The position numbers and the translations under genes were made by a program. A stretch of 34,577 bases of DNA from Bigelowiella natans CCMP2755 (Eukaryota; Cercozoa; Chlorarachniophyceae), in contig ADNK01000224.1 of the NCBI GenBank assembly GCA_000320545.1, forward strand, positions 1 through 34,577, given 5' to 3'. This document shows, in pieces, positions 1-11,960 of this stretch. Each line of letters starts with the position of its first letter. The first letter of the stretch is position 1. The notes below the pieces were generated by a model. That model was given only the letters and a program-made list of their open reading frames with translations. It was not told where the DNA came from and made no database searches.

Positions 1-345
1 AGCTCCAGCTCAAGGGCAGAGAGTACATCTTGCCCGCTGTGTATTTTCTTCTCACCGCAGCTCGGTAGCGGTTAATATTGACACGCACACACACACACAC
101 ACACACACATACACACACACACACATACACACATAAACACACAGTCGTTCCATTATCTCTCCACCATAAACCGAAGCAGCACTGACAAAGATGCAGTGTC
201 GCACTCCGTTGCCAATTATTAAATCTCACACAGAGAGAGGCTGTCGTGGGGCAGCAGCTGGAATGCCGGAACGTACGTACTCAGGCTCTAAGACTCGCCT
301 CGCTCCTTTCGCCCCCCCCCCCTCCCCCCCCTCTTTTGCCACAAA

Positions 346-381
<36 letters not shown>

Positions 382-1375
382 CTCCTCCTCCCACTACTAC
401 TACTACTACTACTCTTGCAGGTGCTGCCAGAGCGAAGCGCCCCAGATGTCCTCCGACGCCCCGTACTGCTCGATCGATCCATTGGGATACTTGACCGAGG
501 AGACGGGGACAGGGTACTTGGTATAGCCATTATTGAGAAGGCGATGCCGCTTATCGATCCGGCTAGGATCCACTGGTAGCACCATGCCGTAAGAGCTGAA
601 GCCGATCCCCATTTCGCGCGCGTCGTATTCGGATATTGGCAGCCCAAAGGTCAGGCCGGACACCGCCTGAATCATCGTAATTATGGTGGAGGGGGGGGGG
701 GGGGGGTTGATTCTGCTGTGGGGAGATGAAAACATCGAGAGCATGCATTTCTCTGTTGTTGATCGTGTTATTCTGCGCACTGAGCAGCTGAACCGTGAAA
801 ACACAAGCGGCTACTCAGCCAACGCCATAAGGCTTTCGTCTTGCTCTCTAACAACAGTGCGACTACTAATACGCCGTGGGGGAAGATGATGGGGGGGGCG
901 GGGGGGGATCCTTCCTCCCCCATCCACCTCCTCCTCCTCCCCCGCCTCCCCCTCTCCGTCCCACCGCTTGGACAGCAAATTGAGCGCCAAGAAGGGGGGC
1001 CCCGACCGCAATGTAAGTATTCACGTTCTGGCGTAGCCATTCCTTACCAGGACCCTGTAGGAGGAGTAGACGGGAGGAGAGAAAGAGAAAGAGAAAGAGA
1101 GAGAGAGAGGGGGGGGGGGAGAGGGAGGGCAGGCGGTCAAGACTAATGCCTAGAAAAGAGGCAAAAACTATGATACTCCTGTGATAGGCTACCTCGCCCA
1201 TGGTGTACTTAATCCACGCCTCAAAGTAGCGGAAGATGGGATTCCCCATTGAGTGCCCGATCACCATCAGGCCCTGCAAAACGTAAGGCCGTTGTCATTA
1301 TTTGCCATCGTCATCGTGGTGGTGGTTGTCGTTATTGTTGTTAGTAGTGGAGGGGGGTAGTAATAATAGTAGCAT

Positions 1376-1408
<33 letters not shown>

Positions 1409-1952
1409 AGGTTGCTGTAGTTGTGGTGGTGGTAGTAAGAGCTTCTCAGCGCTCAGCCCGTCAACCAGTTGGAGAGAAGGAATATGAGGAGGAGGAAGAG
1501 GAGGAGGAGGAGGAGGAGGAGCACACAAAATAAACCAACAACCTTCTGCACTAGGCGGCTCTTCGTTCCAGGATGTTTCTGACCATAATAACGGTGTTCG
1601 GTATTGACAACCATGCTGGAGGGAGAGGGGGAGGGGGAGGGGGGGATGATGGCGACGAAAGAGCGGCACGATCGGAGGACACTTCGTGATGACCGTGGCT
1701 GCCCCTCACCGCAAAAATGGAATCGAAATAAAACGGCACCTTCCTGAAGCGTCGTTCATCAGCTCGCACAGCGTTTTCGATCTTTTGGGAAAAACGCACA
1801 AAAATTACCACCCTGTCAAACATCGGCTGGGAGCTTCTTTTCATATTGCGACGGCGGCGCACGTAACGTGTTGATGCGACTTGAAAACGATGCGGCGCTC
1901 TACCTGCTCTTTCATCTTCGTGAAGAACCCATCCCTCTCCTAGATATGTGTG

Positions 1953-1999
<47 letters not shown>

Positions 2000-3155
2000 T
2001 TGTGTGTGTGTGCTCTTGTAGGCTTGCAACGTCGTTTTTTTTTTGGGAATACGGAAACTTTTGCACGGAAAGAGAGGCAGCAGCTAGGTGCGGAAATGCT
2101 TTCATCCAATAATAGTGATTCAACCCGCCCCCCCAAAAGGAAAAAACTTTTGCTCCGAGAAGGTGAAGAATCTAGGTCTATGGCATGTTTTTTGAAAAAG
2201 CATCCTCGGATTCGCAAGAGAAATCCAATATCATGAATTCTGATGTTCAACTTGTCCATATTTTCCGTTGTTCTCTCTGTTTCAAGGTGAGAGCAGTTGT
2301 GTACCTCAAGCTGAAACGGAGCAAGACGAAAATCGTATGGCGCAACCAGAAGGGTCTGGTCCGGTATGAAACTGTAGTGTTGGGAGGTTATATCAAACAG
2401 GGGAGGATGTGATGTATCATTCTGTGGTCATGCATTGGCCTCGCTTACCCCATCTCCAGAAGCATATTGATGAGGTACTTCCACACGGCGGAGAGGGGGC
2501 CGGTGAGGCGCCCCGGACTTAGTTCAGAAATGGCATCCAAGCCTTGGTCAGGTCGCACCCGACACCTGGGATTCTCAGGATCACTCTGATCTTCTGGGTT
2601 GAGCCCCATGCAGTGGATGAAGCAGCTCTTAGCCGCCAGCACCATTCCTAACGTACCAACGCGATGGTAGAAACATTTTGTTGTCACGGATGAAGGAAAA
2701 GGGGGGAGAGCGAGAGATGCGGAGGGAGCGTGGGGGATGGGGAGCGCAGATGGACACACCGACGTCGAGCCACACGTCAGAATTGAGGGTGAAGTCGAGC
2801 ACATTCCCCTAAAAATATTAAAAAAAACAAATGTAAGCTGACAAATAGGGGGGGGAGTTATGAACGCAGCGCCAACCGGGCAGTCGGTGAATGTGTAAGC
2901 CCGAAGCCTTGAAGAAGCAAATCCTAGCGCACAACATAGCAACTCAGCACTGTCTTTCTCAACTTGGGAGGAAGAGAAAAAAATTAACCTACCGGGAATG
3001 AGGAGAATGGGCATTGGGTCCTCCAGCCTCTGCTGACTTTCAATGATCTTATGCACGATCGGGCTTACCTTTTCATCCATCGACTCGGAGGCTGGAGGCG
3101 TATCGCCCAAAGTCAAGCCAGGCCACAGGCACCAGAGGAGAGCGAACGCCAACAT
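1..3155 (-). CDS. LCAT/PSAT-family acyltransferase (multi-exon, 3' end unresolved)
   Basis: Lecithin:cholesterol acyltransferase family (LCAT, plant PSAT and PDAT); these move an acyl chain from a phospholipid to a sterol or diacylglycerol. I rebuild exons at 3155-2993, 2808-2760, 2647-2449, 2371-2305, 1939-1904, 1781-1740, 1273-1193, 1054-965 and from 666 down to about 410. The start MLAFALLWCLWPGLTLGD looks like a signal peptide, suggesting a lumenal or secreted enzyme. Family landmarks run in order: PILLIPG, DVWLDVG, RVRPDQGLDAI, LLVAPYDFR, the GHSMGN nucleophile elbow (catalytic Ser), VGAPLLGA and SGLTFGLPISE. The last is most like plant PSAT-type LCATs. The catalytic Asp and His are not seen, so the C-terminus is either missing or beyond base 1; the last open exon stops near 409. 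Exons of 36 and 42 bases are unusually small. Joining exons 1 and 2 needs a one-base departure from GT-AG. Family confident; sub-family and 3' end not. Confidence 0.85.
81..143. repeat. (CA)n microsatellite
   Basis: About 60 bases of CA dinucleotide with CATA interruptions. It lies downstream of the last recognised LCAT exon, in an intron or the 3' flank. Confidence 0.95.
346..413. repeat. (ACT)n/(CTC)n three-base microsatellite
   Basis: Two ACT runs flank a CTC run directly beside the 3' limit of the last LCAT exon. A C-rich tract precedes it at 311-331. The long Tyr, Thr or Ser runs in any translation here come from this repeat. Confidence 0.95.
1376..1406. repeat. (TAG)n microsatellite in an LCAT intron
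   Basis: About ten TAG units in the intron between the LCAT exons ending at 1740 and starting at 1273. GAG/GGA-rich runs follow at 1488-1520, and a GA-rich tract sits in the next intron at about 1077-1132. Confidence 0.9.
1947..2012. repeat. (TA)n(TG)n compound microsatellite
   Basis: A TA run passes directly into a TG run just upstream (on the minus strand) of the LCAT exon 1939-1904. It makes up much of that intron. Confidence 0.95.
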
Positions 3156-3654
3156 ATCGTCCCCACCCTAAACGACGTAATCAGAGAACTGCTCGATGAA
3201 AATCAGGATGTCCCAAAAAAGTCGGTCAGTCATCAGAAGTTTGATGTCGCACCGATCAAATTCCCATGTAAACGGGTACATTTCCTAGGATTTCCTTCAA
3301 GGCTATTTCTAAAATATCAAAACATGTGTTGTCGCATTAGATCTACTTCAAACAAAAGGTATTTACTTGCAGTATCGCGTTTGCACTGACGCAGAACGAA
3401 GATATCTCCGGGAGATTTCGCGAGACTCAGACTAGAGCTGAAAATGAAGAATCTGTGTTGTCGCAAGAAGAGAATTGGCTGTAATTTTCTTTTGTTCGAG
3501 TACACACATGCTCCTTCCTCCTCTTGTAAGAAGAGCTCTAGAATTGGTATTAGAGTTCCATCATTTATTGCCCTCCTCCTCCCCCGAAAGACTAAAAAGA
3601 ACCAGTGGCTTTTTTTAACCTTCTACTGGTAAATGAACCTTCCTCTATGAGCGC

Positions 3655-3698
<44 letters not shown>

Positions 3699-3948
3699 AA
3701 GAGGGGGGTGTAAAGGTTAATGAGGGGGCCTTGGGAATTAGCGAAAGAAGACAAATGAATACTCATGGGGTAAGCCGCTAGTAAGACTCAACACCACCGG
3801 AGAGCTACCCCATAATTTCATTTCTATCCCGACTTCTCTTTAAAATTCTCCTCCTCCTCCTCCACCACCTCCTCCTCTTTCTTCTTCTTTTTGGTTTCAC
3901 CTCTACCCCATCCCATCTTTCATGGAAAAATTAGCACAGGCCATATAA
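3156..3948. promoter_or_regulatory. Divergent LCAT/GT92 intergenic region
   Basis: The two genes are transcribed away from each other, so this stretch of about 790 bases must hold both promoters. It contains a (GT)n run (3657-3695), CTC/CTT-rich sequence (3848-3890) and otherwise unremarkable sequence. I see no coding exon and no convincing TATA box at a sensible distance. The promoter role is inferred from gene orientation only. Confidence 0.4.
3657..3695. repeat. (GT)n microsatellite
   Basis: About 19 uninterrupted GT units in the divergent spacer between the LCAT-family gene and the GT92 gene. Confidence 0.95.
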
Positions 3949-6065
3949 ATGTTCCGAGGGCTCAAATTTGTGACTATACTAACGGGTCGCAAATTTGTAG
4001 CGTCGATCTTGGCATGCTTATTCTGTGTCGAATTATTGTCTAAAGGCCTATGGTAAATAACTACTATTTCAAATTGACGTCCAAAACCAATCATGTCTGG
4101 TACACATCTTTGATTTTTATCTTTCAAATTTGACAATTTAAATATTATATTGGATTCTCAGAGGAAATATTTTAAACATGCGCTTTGAATTTGTTGACTA
4201 TCTTCTGCGGCAATTTCGTAGGTTTTCTCTCCTCACTGGAACATCTCCTGGAGAGTTCCACTCTCATCCATTGCTGGATGCAGAAGTGTACGACTATGTC
4301 GTCGTTGTCTGTATGGGAAAGTCAGAAGGAAAATACCTGAAAGAATGGGTTGAGCATAATCGAAGGTACAGCATCAAATAACTTAGTTTTGGTGATTCTG
4401 CGGTCTCTCATGCATTGATGTAAATATCGGCTATCTGTTATTTGATGACGGCAACACTTGTTACGATTACGTAAACGATACTAACTTTTATTGCGAACAT
4501 ACAAAATGCTGCGGTAACCATCATCATCATCACCATCATCCAGGGTTGGAGTTGACAAAATAGTATATTACGACGACACTCCACATGGAAAAGAAGGTGC
4601 GGCTCTGCCGCTGCTGCAAGATTATGTTGACAATGGATTTGTAGAGATCCACGATGCGACCAAATGGGACAATCGGTCGTTTATCTTTGCGACAGAATTT
4701 TCTATGGAGCAGGGTAGCCTATCGGCGGGTTCCATCTTTCAGCATCTATTTTATGACAAGCAACAGAAGATGCAGGTCGACATGTGGCGCAGATTTCACG
4801 ACGACAGGTTTTTCTTTTAGTTTTACTACATCAACAATTTCAACAAATTCATGTTTTCGAGGAAAATCGGAAAGGAGAAGGGTAGATGAAAGGAGGAGGA
4901 GGAGTGGGACGTGTTGACGAACTACTATTACCTTTCAGAAACTCGAGTCGCCACGTATGGATTGCTCAGCTTGATGTAGACGAGTTTTATAATCCACGAG
5001 AGGGGGCAGGAAAAGAAGGCACCGATGACATTAAGACGGTTTTGCGCTCTGCTCGAATGCAAGGGGCTAAGTCCGTTCGGGCAGCCAAAGTCGAGTTTGG
5101 ACCTAGTGGCAACTTGTACCCTCAACCAACAATCAGAGACTCGTAAGAAGAATATAAGTACTAGCACTAGTATCATGATGATAATAATGATGATGATGAT
5201 GATGGTGATGATCATGATATGTGAGAATTATGATGGAGAGATTCATTGAATAATAATAGGTATTTGGTAAGAGAAGCAATCTACGAACGCCATACTGGCT
5301 TCGCTCTTGCTTGGGCTATCACGGGAATGGCCCCTGGATGTCCTCATGTGTACATCACAAACTCCTTTCTCTTTGACGTTGCCCGTGGCAGTCACGAATG
5401 CAACAATTGGTTTGGTGATAAATACGGGGGGGAGGTGCGTTACGAGGTCATACCAATCACAAACTTGATGTATTTTCAATATGGTGGTAGGTGCATACAT
5501 TCAAATTTGAGAATAATAGTTTATATTCAAGTAATTATTTAGATGTGAATAATAAATACCCTGTTCTTTAGTTTTGTCTACGTACATGGTAGTTAATACT
5601 TTGTACGTTTCATTTTAATTTATTCAGGTGTATTACTCCCCACCTACTGAGCTTGCAGTTCACCACTACAACACTAAGTCCATCCTCGAATGTTATGAGC
5701 GTTCTGAGATCCCACATCCTGATGGAAAAATCGTTGGGCGCCATTGTTTGGGCTACAAGTATAAAGTGTGCGATGACTCAATTCTCAGATTTCTTGACAA
5801 ATATCATAGCTACTCCTCCCAAAGGAAGAAGCCTTGTGGGATTAATAACGGTAGTGCTATTTTAGACAAAGCTGATCAGATGCGATTTGACCTCCTTTCC
5901 CGACGGAAGTTCCTGGATGTGCTTGATATATGCACCAAAAAGTCGATTTCCGGGGAGGAAAAGATAGCATGTGGTATAAAGAGACCAGGCCCTAACTATA
6001 AAGGCTATGTGCCTAATTTGAATCCGGATCACTTCTACAGAGAGGGAGGAGAAGAGAAATTATAG
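3949..6065 (+). CDS. GT92 (DUF23) family glycosyltransferase, type II membrane protein
   Basis: Exons at 3949-4052, 4222-4365, 4544-4807, 4939-5142, 5260-5434 and 5628-6065 join in phase into 442 residues. Exon 1 encodes a basic N-terminus followed by the hydrophobic stretch VASILACLFCVELL (about residues 17-30), a Golgi-type signal anchor. Next come the GT92 hallmarks: a YVVVVCMGK strand, the KEWVEHNR block (75-82), VDKIVYYDD and the DVDEF motif (183-187), whose DxD binds the metal and nucleotide sugar. The end of the protein has HHYNTKSI and a Lys/Cys-rich tail. Members such as the C. elegans galactosyltransferase GALT-1 transfer galactose to N-glycan cores; the sugar and acceptor here are unknown. 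The exon 4 donor (GAG^GTGCGT at 5434) was chosen over later GTs because only it keeps phase. Without exon 1 the gene would seem to start at 4178 and lack its anchor. Confidence 0.88.
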
Positions 6066-8081
6066 TAACGAAAAAGAGAGAGAAAGGAAGGCGAACAGCG
6101 GTCAAATAAGATCGATCTCAATCACCAGATAAACAAATGACCACCAATCGCATTTTATGGCTACTTCGTGATGATACATTTATTTCCGCTCGGTTACCTA
6201 AGATTCAGGATTCGATTTATGATATAGAATTAGCGGAAAGAAACTTGTACTGCTCTATTAAATTGTGTAAAGCTAAATTGTATACATCGTAAGTTTTCGT
6301 ACGTTGTGTCACCAATTGTTAATGACATATTCGTTTTAACAAAATTCTAGATCAATTATAAACCTACATACTTTACGGTACGCCACTACTGCACATGTAC
6401 CACCATTGCACACATTCACACAAAAATGAATGAATGTGTTTAAGTAAAAATTTGTGTGTGTGTGTGTGTGTGTGTTTGTGTGTGCGCGCGCGCATGGATG
6501 CTTGTACGTGCTGCAGTGCACACATGCATCAGCAAATTGTTGTGCTCCATTTTGGGGGTTCATAGTTTTGTTCGTTTTTCAGTTCAACGTTCAATGTTGT
6601 CGCAAATCGGATCTGCACTGTGTCGTTCGCACACCACTAGCTAGCTAGATCAACACGAGCACGACCAACATTTTTGAAAAAAATACTCCGATGTTCATTC
6701 GATTTTCTTGTCCTCCTCACTGGTCAAAGTGTGACATCGAGGAGCCGAACAAGCCTAGAACTGTCACAAGGTGTCTTTCTTTTGGTGTGCGGATCTCGAG
6801 GTGATCATGTTTGGCACGTTTTGGAAGTTTTTCATTGTGTTCACAGGAACCGTTTCATTCATTTGTTCGTTCAATGCAGCACAAGAGTTCAGCACAATGG
6901 TCGTCAATTCCAGGATGCAATGACACTTTCAGTGCTCGCGACGGCATTGCCACGGCGTGTGTCATCGTGCGCGGAGCACGCGAGCCTGCTAGCCTGACAG
7001 GTGCACACGTTGTTCACGCACACTCTCTAATTGCATGACACGCGATGCCTTGCACAGCTAGACAGCCTGCACGTGATCCAGTGACGAGGTCACGCGCGTG
7101 CACGATTTGACGATTGGCTCGACGAGAACAAGTTTGTGAAGGCTGACATCGCACCTGCGCATTGCGCACACCAGCACGCTAGCACTTGTCAACAAGCTGG
7201 CAAGACCAGGGTTCATCAGCCATTTTTGCAAGAGTGTCATGTCGCAAACAGCACCAGAACAACTGGAACAATGCGATGACCAGCACAGTTCTGCACTTTT
7301 GCACACGAACATGCGCAAACGTCACGTTCAAACAGACGTGCTGTGCACACTGCAATGTTCACGTTGAGCTGAGCGCAGAACGTGTCAACATGGAAGACAA
7401 GAATGAAGTCTTGCACCTTCACAAGTGATGTGCCAGTCGTGCAACCAGATGAGCTTCAAGGAGGCGGGGGAGACAGCGTCGGCTGGAGCACGGCGGAAAG
7501 CCTGAAGCACCATGGAGATGGGTTGATGTGAGAATTTGATCTTCACTAGAAAATTAAGAAAACAAGTCGTCGCAATGAAGCAAGCGCCGCGGAATGTAGG
7601 AAGCGACTTGACTGGATTCAAGCAATTGAATGGATGGATGATGCAACTCTCAATGAAGCGCGCGCGTAGTGTGAACACAGGTGTGACTTGACTAGCGATG
7701 GTTTCGCATTGTTTTTAGCTAATTTCTCCTGGACCTGCCGGCTCAGTGCTGGATGACATTTGGGCAACTTTCGCTACGCGTTTGGTCCAAAGTTACGTGG
7801 CTCATGGATAGTTGTCGCAGGAAATTTTGTCCAAATTGCTTCCTAGTATTATTTTATTCCCTTAATTTTTCGGCCGACCGATCCGATCCAGCTCCAATGG
7901 GCGAGGACTCGGAAAGACGTGGTGAGGATATGAGAGTAGAAGATACGGGGTGGATGGGAACGGAGGGCACTCGCTGAATTCGATCCGTGACTTTGGGATA
8001 TGCTCTTGATTGCCTACATTTAGGAGTAACGCGTAATCCGGCGTCGGAATGAAATACCTCCCAGCTTCAAAGTAAAGCAAA
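6066..8081. other. Non-coding spacer between GT92 and bestrophin genes
   Basis: About 2 kb with no exon I can support. It has a (TG)n run (about 6452-6484) ending in GCGCGCGC, then about 1.2 kb rich in CATG, TGCA and GCACAC words. Short open frames on both strands have no recognisable motifs or splice logic. The last 300 bases presumably hold the bestrophin promoter. Similar word use recurs in the spacers at 12,000-12,700, 16,800-17,400, 21,200-21,900, 28,830-29,370 and 33,150-34,080. Confidence 0.5.
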
Positions 8082-10024
8082 ATGGCTCCCTCTCCCACGA
8101 TGGTGCCGGCCTTCTCTGGAACAAGGTGGGGTGTTCGTTCAGCGCTGATACTTGCAGCTGTGCTGGGCCTTCAAGCACGTCAAGTGAACCAGATTGGAGT
8201 CGGTATGCAACCTCAGAAGCATAACTAAAACCACTAAAATATATCACTCATCGGGCACTGCTTTCTGTTTGTCAGTTGGGAGTCAACAGCGCGGACCTGT
8301 GGAGGCAGCCATTGGATGGAACCAACATCTGGTTTCAGGTGGAAGAAGCGGTAAATGTGGCGTACAAATAACTCCGCGCCTTGGGAGGAAATCAATACAG
8401 CGAAACCTGGTGACAAAGACTGCCGTCGCGGTGCCCTTCGGAGAAGGGGAAAATGCAGCAGGTGCTTGCGTGAGAAACCCCGAGACAGCGACAACAACTG
8501 CCTGACCACTGACTGCTGGATTCAAATAGTTCCTTTTCGCCCGCTCCCTCTCTTTCTCCCTTCCCCCCCCACCTTCCCCCCTCCGTTATCTTTCTCTTTG
8601 CGCGCGCAACAGGACGGAGGCGCCGGATGGATGAAACGATGTTTTACTTCGAGGAGGACCCTCAGGAAAAGCGGCAACCGCAGCGATGGTGGAGGAGGCG
8701 TAGAGGACAGCCGAAGACCAAACCAGAAGACGTTATCATTAGAACTCGACGGGGCAGGGAACTCCCGATTCCACAGGTTAATTTTGTAACAAAGATGATC
8801 GTGAAATTTGAATATTTTGGCCAATAATGAAACACATATGATTCTTCCTCCCCCTCCCCACTTAAATTTATTGTTAAGACTCTCCGGTACTATAGCAGCG
8901 ATTGGCTAAGAATCTTAGCGGAGATGCGAGAGGTGGGTGCTGGCAATAGTATATTTGCATGGAGTAGAGAATGAGAGAGCATGTGCGAGCAACATCGTAG
9001 AGGAAATATCGTTTTGTTGTAACCCTATACACTTCTTCTTTTTCTTCTCCCTCATCTCCCTCCATGGACTAGAATAAACTGATGTGCTGTGTGCTGTGTG
9101 TGTGTGTGTGTGCAAATCTGTGTGACCTCACCGCATCATCCTCAGTCCATGATACTCAATCGGATCTTCATTATCGTCGCCTCGAACGTTGCATGGGCGG
9201 CAGCGGTCGTTCTCTTCCACAAGTTTGTCTGGGCGATTCCGACGGTACATTTAGTTATATAAATATGTATACATAAATATACTTTATTGACAGAATATTT
9301 ATTTATTTATTTATATCGTGCATGCGCCCCGCACAAAGACCGTACCTATAACGACGTCTTCGAAATATTCAGGAGCCATCAACAGGCCCTGGAATGCTCA
9401 AATCAGCGTTAGGCTATCTGCTCGTCTTCAGAACGAACTCCGCCTACAACCGATTTTGGGAGGTAGTAGCTGGAGAGGGGGGGGGGGGGGGGGGGGTAAG
9501 GAAGAGGAGGCGATGGCGGTGGGGCTTAAGTGTTTGCAATGCTTTTCGCCGCGCAACAAGGTGAATCAACGGATATGTCGTTGGGGGAGAGAATCTCGGT
9601 GTCGTCTATAGAACCGCATACGTTCTTTTTTTTTATTCGTGTTCACTTCACGACAAGATGGCCGGCTGTGGAAGAATGGACGACGTTGCTGCTGCTGCTA
9701 AGCTGACGTCTTGATGTTGTTCAGGGGCGGAAGATCTGGCAAGAGGTCGTTGATAAGTCAAGGCAGCTGGCTCGTTACATGGTGTTGTATGAGCAGGAAA
9801 TCGGGACCGAGCGCGCCCGCCAAGTAAGTTGTCCATAGACGATAGTCGCTAAATACGGCGGGGGGGGAACAGGAAAATCCTGTAGATTTAAGGCACGGAA
9901 ATGGCCACGAATCATCGGATATGGATGTCCTTTCCCCCTCAGGTGATCCGGCTTGTTCGTGCGTACTGTTTGACCCTAAAACAGCATCTGACTTCCTACG
10001 ATGCCACGGAGACCAAGGTGCTGC

Positions 10025-10062
<38 letters not shown>

Positions 10063-10310
10063 GTGGTGGTGGTGATGGTGGTGTGTTTTAAGGGAGGAGT
10101 ACAGCTTAGAAGAGTATAGAGAAGCGCCTTGGAAGACTTCGGGGAAATAGAGCACGTTGTGGGTGTTGGTTCAAGATGCAGCATCTCCTTCCGCCATGGT
10201 GTGCTTTACTCCTTCTCTCTGCTCCTCCTCTGTTTCCCCCTTCCAAACAGTACATCGAGGAGGAGCTGTTAACTAAAGAGGAGGCTGAGAGCTTACGAAG
10301 GTCGTAGTCG

Positions 10311-10343
<33 letters not shown>

Positions 10344-10870
10344 ATAAGTAGCTAATTCACATTTTCAAGTGTCATTTATTAGCAGCTAAAGGCGCGCAAA
10401 AGAAGCCGCAATGATCATTTCAGACACTTCCCCATCATGCACTGACCCAACGGGAAAAGACAAGCTAGAATGGTGGTGGGGGTGGTGGTGATGGTGATGG
10501 TAATGAGGATGATGATCATCATCATCACTTGGCAAGGCTGTCGCGAAATCAATACCCTCATCACGTTATCGTGAATATACGAATGGCCTCAACGTCTAAA
10601 TCGATATCCTACTTCATCAATCAGCTGGAAAAGAGCACGGCCATTGTTCATCGCAGGCCGTCTGGAAATGCTCTTGCAGCACTCCCCGTTTGAAGGGATA
10701 TTTAGAGGTGCTCTCCAGAACAACAGCCTCGCAATGATTTCGGCATGCTTCTGCGGCAGCGAGCATTAGCATGGAGGCTTTTCCCCCAAATCGATATGGA
10801 ATCCCGCACACTGCCCGCACTGGGAGTACATTGAGATAACCACTGCTACCACTGCTACGGCTGGGACTAG

Positions 10871-10931
<61 letters not shown>

Positions 10932-11365
10932 TGGTGTGTGAGAGTGTGATGCTCAGTCGTATCTCCGTCTCACGTTTTCCCCCCCCCCCCCCCCCCTCTC
11001 TCCCCCTCCCTCTCTCTCTACAGGGGAAGACCGGCTAACTGTAGTTGGCGTGGCGAGGGATATAGGAGGGACCCTGGCCTCGTGCGAGAGAATCGTATGC
11101 TGCCAAATATACGAATGATGATGATGGTTGATGATTGATGACGATAGTGAGCGCGAGCCTGAGTTGAATGAGCGTTTGTATGGGACGCTGACAGCGATAT
11201 CGCACACTCAGGTTCAAACGCCAATACCACTCAACTACGCCCGTCACACTAGCCGGTTTCTCACTCTCTGGATCATGCTCCTGTAAGTAGAGGGAGGGAG
11301 AGAAGGATGGGGCTCTTCTCCCATTTTCGTCTTTGTCACCGAGACGCTTCATGAGCTCCACTGTC

Positions 11366-11407
<42 letters not shown>

Positions 11408-11960
11408 GTGCTGTGTTTGTGCTCCCTCCTGTTGGTGTTATTGTCGGACCAGGCCGGTGACGATGGTGGGGGATCTTGGCTGGCTGGCTCTGCCGGTCAC
11501 GGCGTTTGTAACATGGGCGTTCTTTGCCATTCAGGAAATAGGCCTTGTGATAGGTAGAAGTAGGTAGCAAAAAAAGGAAAGTGAAAATGCGTTTTCTAAA
11601 GTACCACGAAAGGGACCGGAGATTTTGTCCTTTCTCTCCGTTTCGTTTCAAGCATGCTTGCCACACAGAGCAAATAGTCTTTCTTTGGAGATATTGATCG
11701 TAGCCGCGTGTTTTTTGTTTTTTGCATTGGTCATCATCATCATCAAAGTCAAATTGATAATAATGCATGCATCGTCATCAGAGGAGCCGTTCTCCGTCAA
11801 CTACCTCCCCCTCAATGTCTTCTGCCGAAGCATATTCGAGGATACAGAAACGGAGTTGGCGTTGCTAGGGGGTGATGAGGGAGGGGACAATGCGACGGCG
11901 CACGATGGTGTGCACCCCCACCGCAATTTCCCATCAACGGCAATGCCCCCGTTTTTCTAA
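8082..11960 (+). CDS. Bestrophin-like chloride/anion channel
   Basis: Thirteen exons (8082-8202, 8276-8461, 8613-8776, 9146-9244, 9373-9462, 9725-9823, 9943-10017, 10251-10300, 10625-10707, 11024-11094, 11212-11282, 11453-11553, 11782-11960) join in phase with no internal stop into 462 residues. Residues 14-32 (ALILAAVLGL core) look like a signal sequence; residues 33-157 are a polar, basic extension. Family motifs: a first membrane span (about 163-185), LVFRTNSAYNRFWEGR (about 208-223), ARPLF (299-303), CERIVQTPIPLNY (343-355), HTSRFLTLW, a second hydrophobic segment WLALPVTAFVTWAFFAI, then IEEPFSVNYLPL. This matches the bestrophin-like/UPF0187 family of pentameric anion channels. In algae and plants, relatives sit in thylakoids and conduct chloride or bicarbonate; the leader would allow plastid import, but location is inferred. 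Exon 9 (10625-10707) is easy to miss and supplies the conserved RPLF. Confidence 0.92.
9474..9496. repeat. Poly-G tract in bestrophin intron 5
   Basis: A run of about 20 G bases starts just after the donor that follows the conserved FRTNSAY exon. Such tracts are prone to assembly length error. Confidence 0.9.
10026..10060. repeat. (CTG)n trinucleotide array in bestrophin intron 7
   Basis: About 11 CTG units begin close to the donor of exon 7 and pass into GTG units. A (TAG)n array (10313-10342) lies in the following intron. Confidence 0.95.
10869..10929. repeat. (TA)n(TG)n compound microsatellite plus poly-C in bestrophin intron 9
   Basis: A TA run, then a TG run, then a C tract of about 17 bases at 10980-10996 precede the exon 10 acceptor at 11023. 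The C/T-rich tract doubles as the polypyrimidine tract. Confidence 0.9.
11370..11404. repeat. (TG)n microsatellite in bestrophin intron 11
   Basis: About 16 TG units between the exons that encode the HTSRF motif and the late hydrophobic span. Confidence 0.95.

Noticed and set aside
1551-1620. An extra LCAT exon between 1740 and 1273
   Set aside because: It has acceptor-like sequence, but exons 1781-1740 and 1273-1193 already join in phase 0 with no gap in the family pattern.
3903-4136. A minus-strand open frame of 77 codons upstream of GT92
   Set aside because: It is antisense to GT92 exon 1, which encodes the membrane anchor and splices in phase.
6454-6648. Two Cys/Val-rich open frames
   Set aside because: They are products of reading the (TG)n repeat and its flank; the composition comes entirely from the repeat.
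10020-10060. CRISPR or tandem gene array
   Set aside because: All tandem arrays in this window have units of six bases or less without spacers; they are microsatellites, mostly in introns.
10617-10820. A minus-strand open frame of 67 codons with natural-looking composition
   Set aside because: It is antisense to bestrophin exon 9, whose sense reading supplies the conserved ARPLF block in phase.
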